A stretch of 7,022 nucleotides of DNA from an uncultured Acidobacteriota bacterium (GTDB taxonomy: Bacteria > Acidobacteriota > Terriglobia > Bryobacterales > Bryobacteraceae), in the NCBI GenBank assembly GCA_937952345.1, contig CALFYN010000938.1, positions 1 to 7,022 on the forward strand. The letters run 5' to 3'. The notes under the pieces are model-generated. The model worked only from the letters and a program-made list of their open reading frames with translations, did no database searches and was not told where the DNA came from. A program made the position numbers and the translations under genes. Shown piece after piece: positions 6,171-7,022 of the stretch (the stretch's first letter is position 1; each line of letters opens with the position of its first letter).

Positions 6171-7022
6171 ATGCAAGCCAGCACGACACGGACTTCGGAT
6201 CGGCCTGACCAAAACAAAAGCTTGCCGCGTGCTCTGCGCAGCCACTGGCCGGAGTATCTGATGGAGGTTTGGGGACTTGGCATGTTCATGATCTCGGCAT
6301 GTATCTTTGCCGTTCTGCTGGAGCACCCGTCCTCCGCACTGCACAGGTCAATAGACAATGCGCTGGCACGGAGAGCGATGATGGGTCTCGCCATGGGCGG
6401 CACAGCCGTGGCGATCATCTGCTCGCCTTGGGGGCAGCGCTCGGGCGCGCACCTGAATCCTGCTGTGACCCTGGCTTATTGGTTGCGCGGCAAGATCGCA
6501 CCGGCTGACGCAGTGTTATACATAGTTGCGCAATTCACGGGAGGTGCCGCGGGTGTACAACTCGCTTCTTTGCTAATCGGGCCCCCGGTCTCCCACATGG
6601 CTGTTAATCATGTGGTAACCGCGCCAGGCCAGGGCGGAATCTGGGTGGCCTTTGCGGCGGAGTTCGCCATCTCCTTTCTCATGATGGGGTGCATCCTGGC
6701 ATTTTCCAACGACCGCAGGATCGCTCGGTATACTCCCTATGCTGCGGGCATGCTGGTTGCTCTGAATATCACCATCGAGGCACCGCTCTCAGGGATGAGC
6801 ATGAATCCAGCTCGCTCCGCGGGGTCGTCGTTTGCGGCTGGCGATTGGCCGGCATGGTGGGTCTACTTTACGGCCCCACCACTCGGGATGGCCCTTGCGT
6901 CATGGGCTTACATGGTAATTCACGGCTCACGTGCCATTGTTTGCGCCAAACTGCACCATCACAACGCCGCACGCTGTATTTTCCGTTGTGAGCACTGGGG
7001 CGCGACGGATCAGAAAGACTAG
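6171..7022 (+). CDS. Aquaporin (MIP) family channel with non-canonical filter and Cys/His-rich tail
   Basis: A 283-aa MIP-family channel with about six membrane helices and both half-helix motifs intact: S91-G-A-H-L-N96-P-A98 and S207-G-M-S-M-N212-P-A214-R215. Aligning by motif spacing to E. coli AqpZ, the selectivity-filter positions become Gly76 (Phe43 in AqpZ), Ile200 (His174), Met209 (Thr183) and Arg215 (Arg189). This is wider and less polar than a water-specific pore. The substrate is therefore not predicted; glycerol or another small neutral solute is possible. The C-terminal tail carries C258, H262-H264, C269, C273 and H275. The ATG at 6171 has no clear ribosome binding site. The ATG at 6261 has GGAG six bases upstream, but starting there would remove H-W-P-E-Y-L, which I recall as conserved in relatives. 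The TAG ends exactly at the window edge. Confidence 0.9.
   Translation: MQASTTRTSDRPDQNKSLPRALRSHWPEYLMEVWGLGMFMISACIFAVLLEHPSSALHRSIDNALARRAMMGLAMGGTAVAIICSPWGQRSGAHLNPAVTLAYWLRGKIAPADAVLYIVAQFTGGAAGVQLASLLIGPPVSHMAVNHVVTAPGQGGIWVAFAAEFAISFLMMGCILAFSNDRRIARYTPYAAGMLVALNITIEAPLSGMSMNPARSAGSSFAAGDWPAWWVYFTAPPLGMALASWAYMVIHGSRAIVCAKLHHHNAARCIFRCEHWGATDQKD

Overview
This 7.0-kb window looks like chromosomal DNA of a GC-rich environmental bacterium. The best guess is Acidobacteriota (Solibacter/Koribacter-like). That rests on recalled family resemblance of the Rieske/ferric-reductase protein, the DedA/ATP-grasp protein and the aquaporin, not on any search. There are no rRNA or tRNA genes, insertion sequences, CRISPR arrays or phage genes. 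Coding density is very high, and nearly every gene junction overlaps or is only a few bases wide.

Positions 6055 down to 1 are a continuous minus-strand run of nine genes (the last cut by the edge), in two blocks separated by 56 bp. The upstream block (6055-3031) encodes a DinB-like four-helix metalloprotein, an NRDE/TANGO2-family protein and a fused DedA (VTT) membrane protein-ATP-grasp ligase. The first two are joined by a TGATG stop/start, and the third may overlap its predecessor. The downstream block (2974-1) encodes two short-chain dehydrogenases (one glucose 1-dehydrogenase-like, one lacking the canonical catalytic Ser), then two very small membrane proteins of 68 and 49 aa. These are followed by a six-helix, b-heme ferric-reductase/MsrQ-like membrane protein fused to a Rieske [2Fe-2S] domain, and by the first 20 codons of another gene. 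GTGA and ATGA overlaps plus a 22-nt overlap tie the last four genes together, suggesting subunits of one membrane redox complex.

A 115-bp divergent intergenic region (6056-6170) separates this run from a single plus-strand gene (6171-7022). It encodes an aquaporin-family channel with two intact NPA motifs but a non-canonical predicted selectivity filter and a Cys/His-rich cytoplasmic tail.

The most interesting items are the DedA-ATP-grasp fusion with its NRDE and DinB partners, and the Rieske-cytochrome b fusion with its two overlooked mini-proteins. Functions of both assemblies are inferred only.
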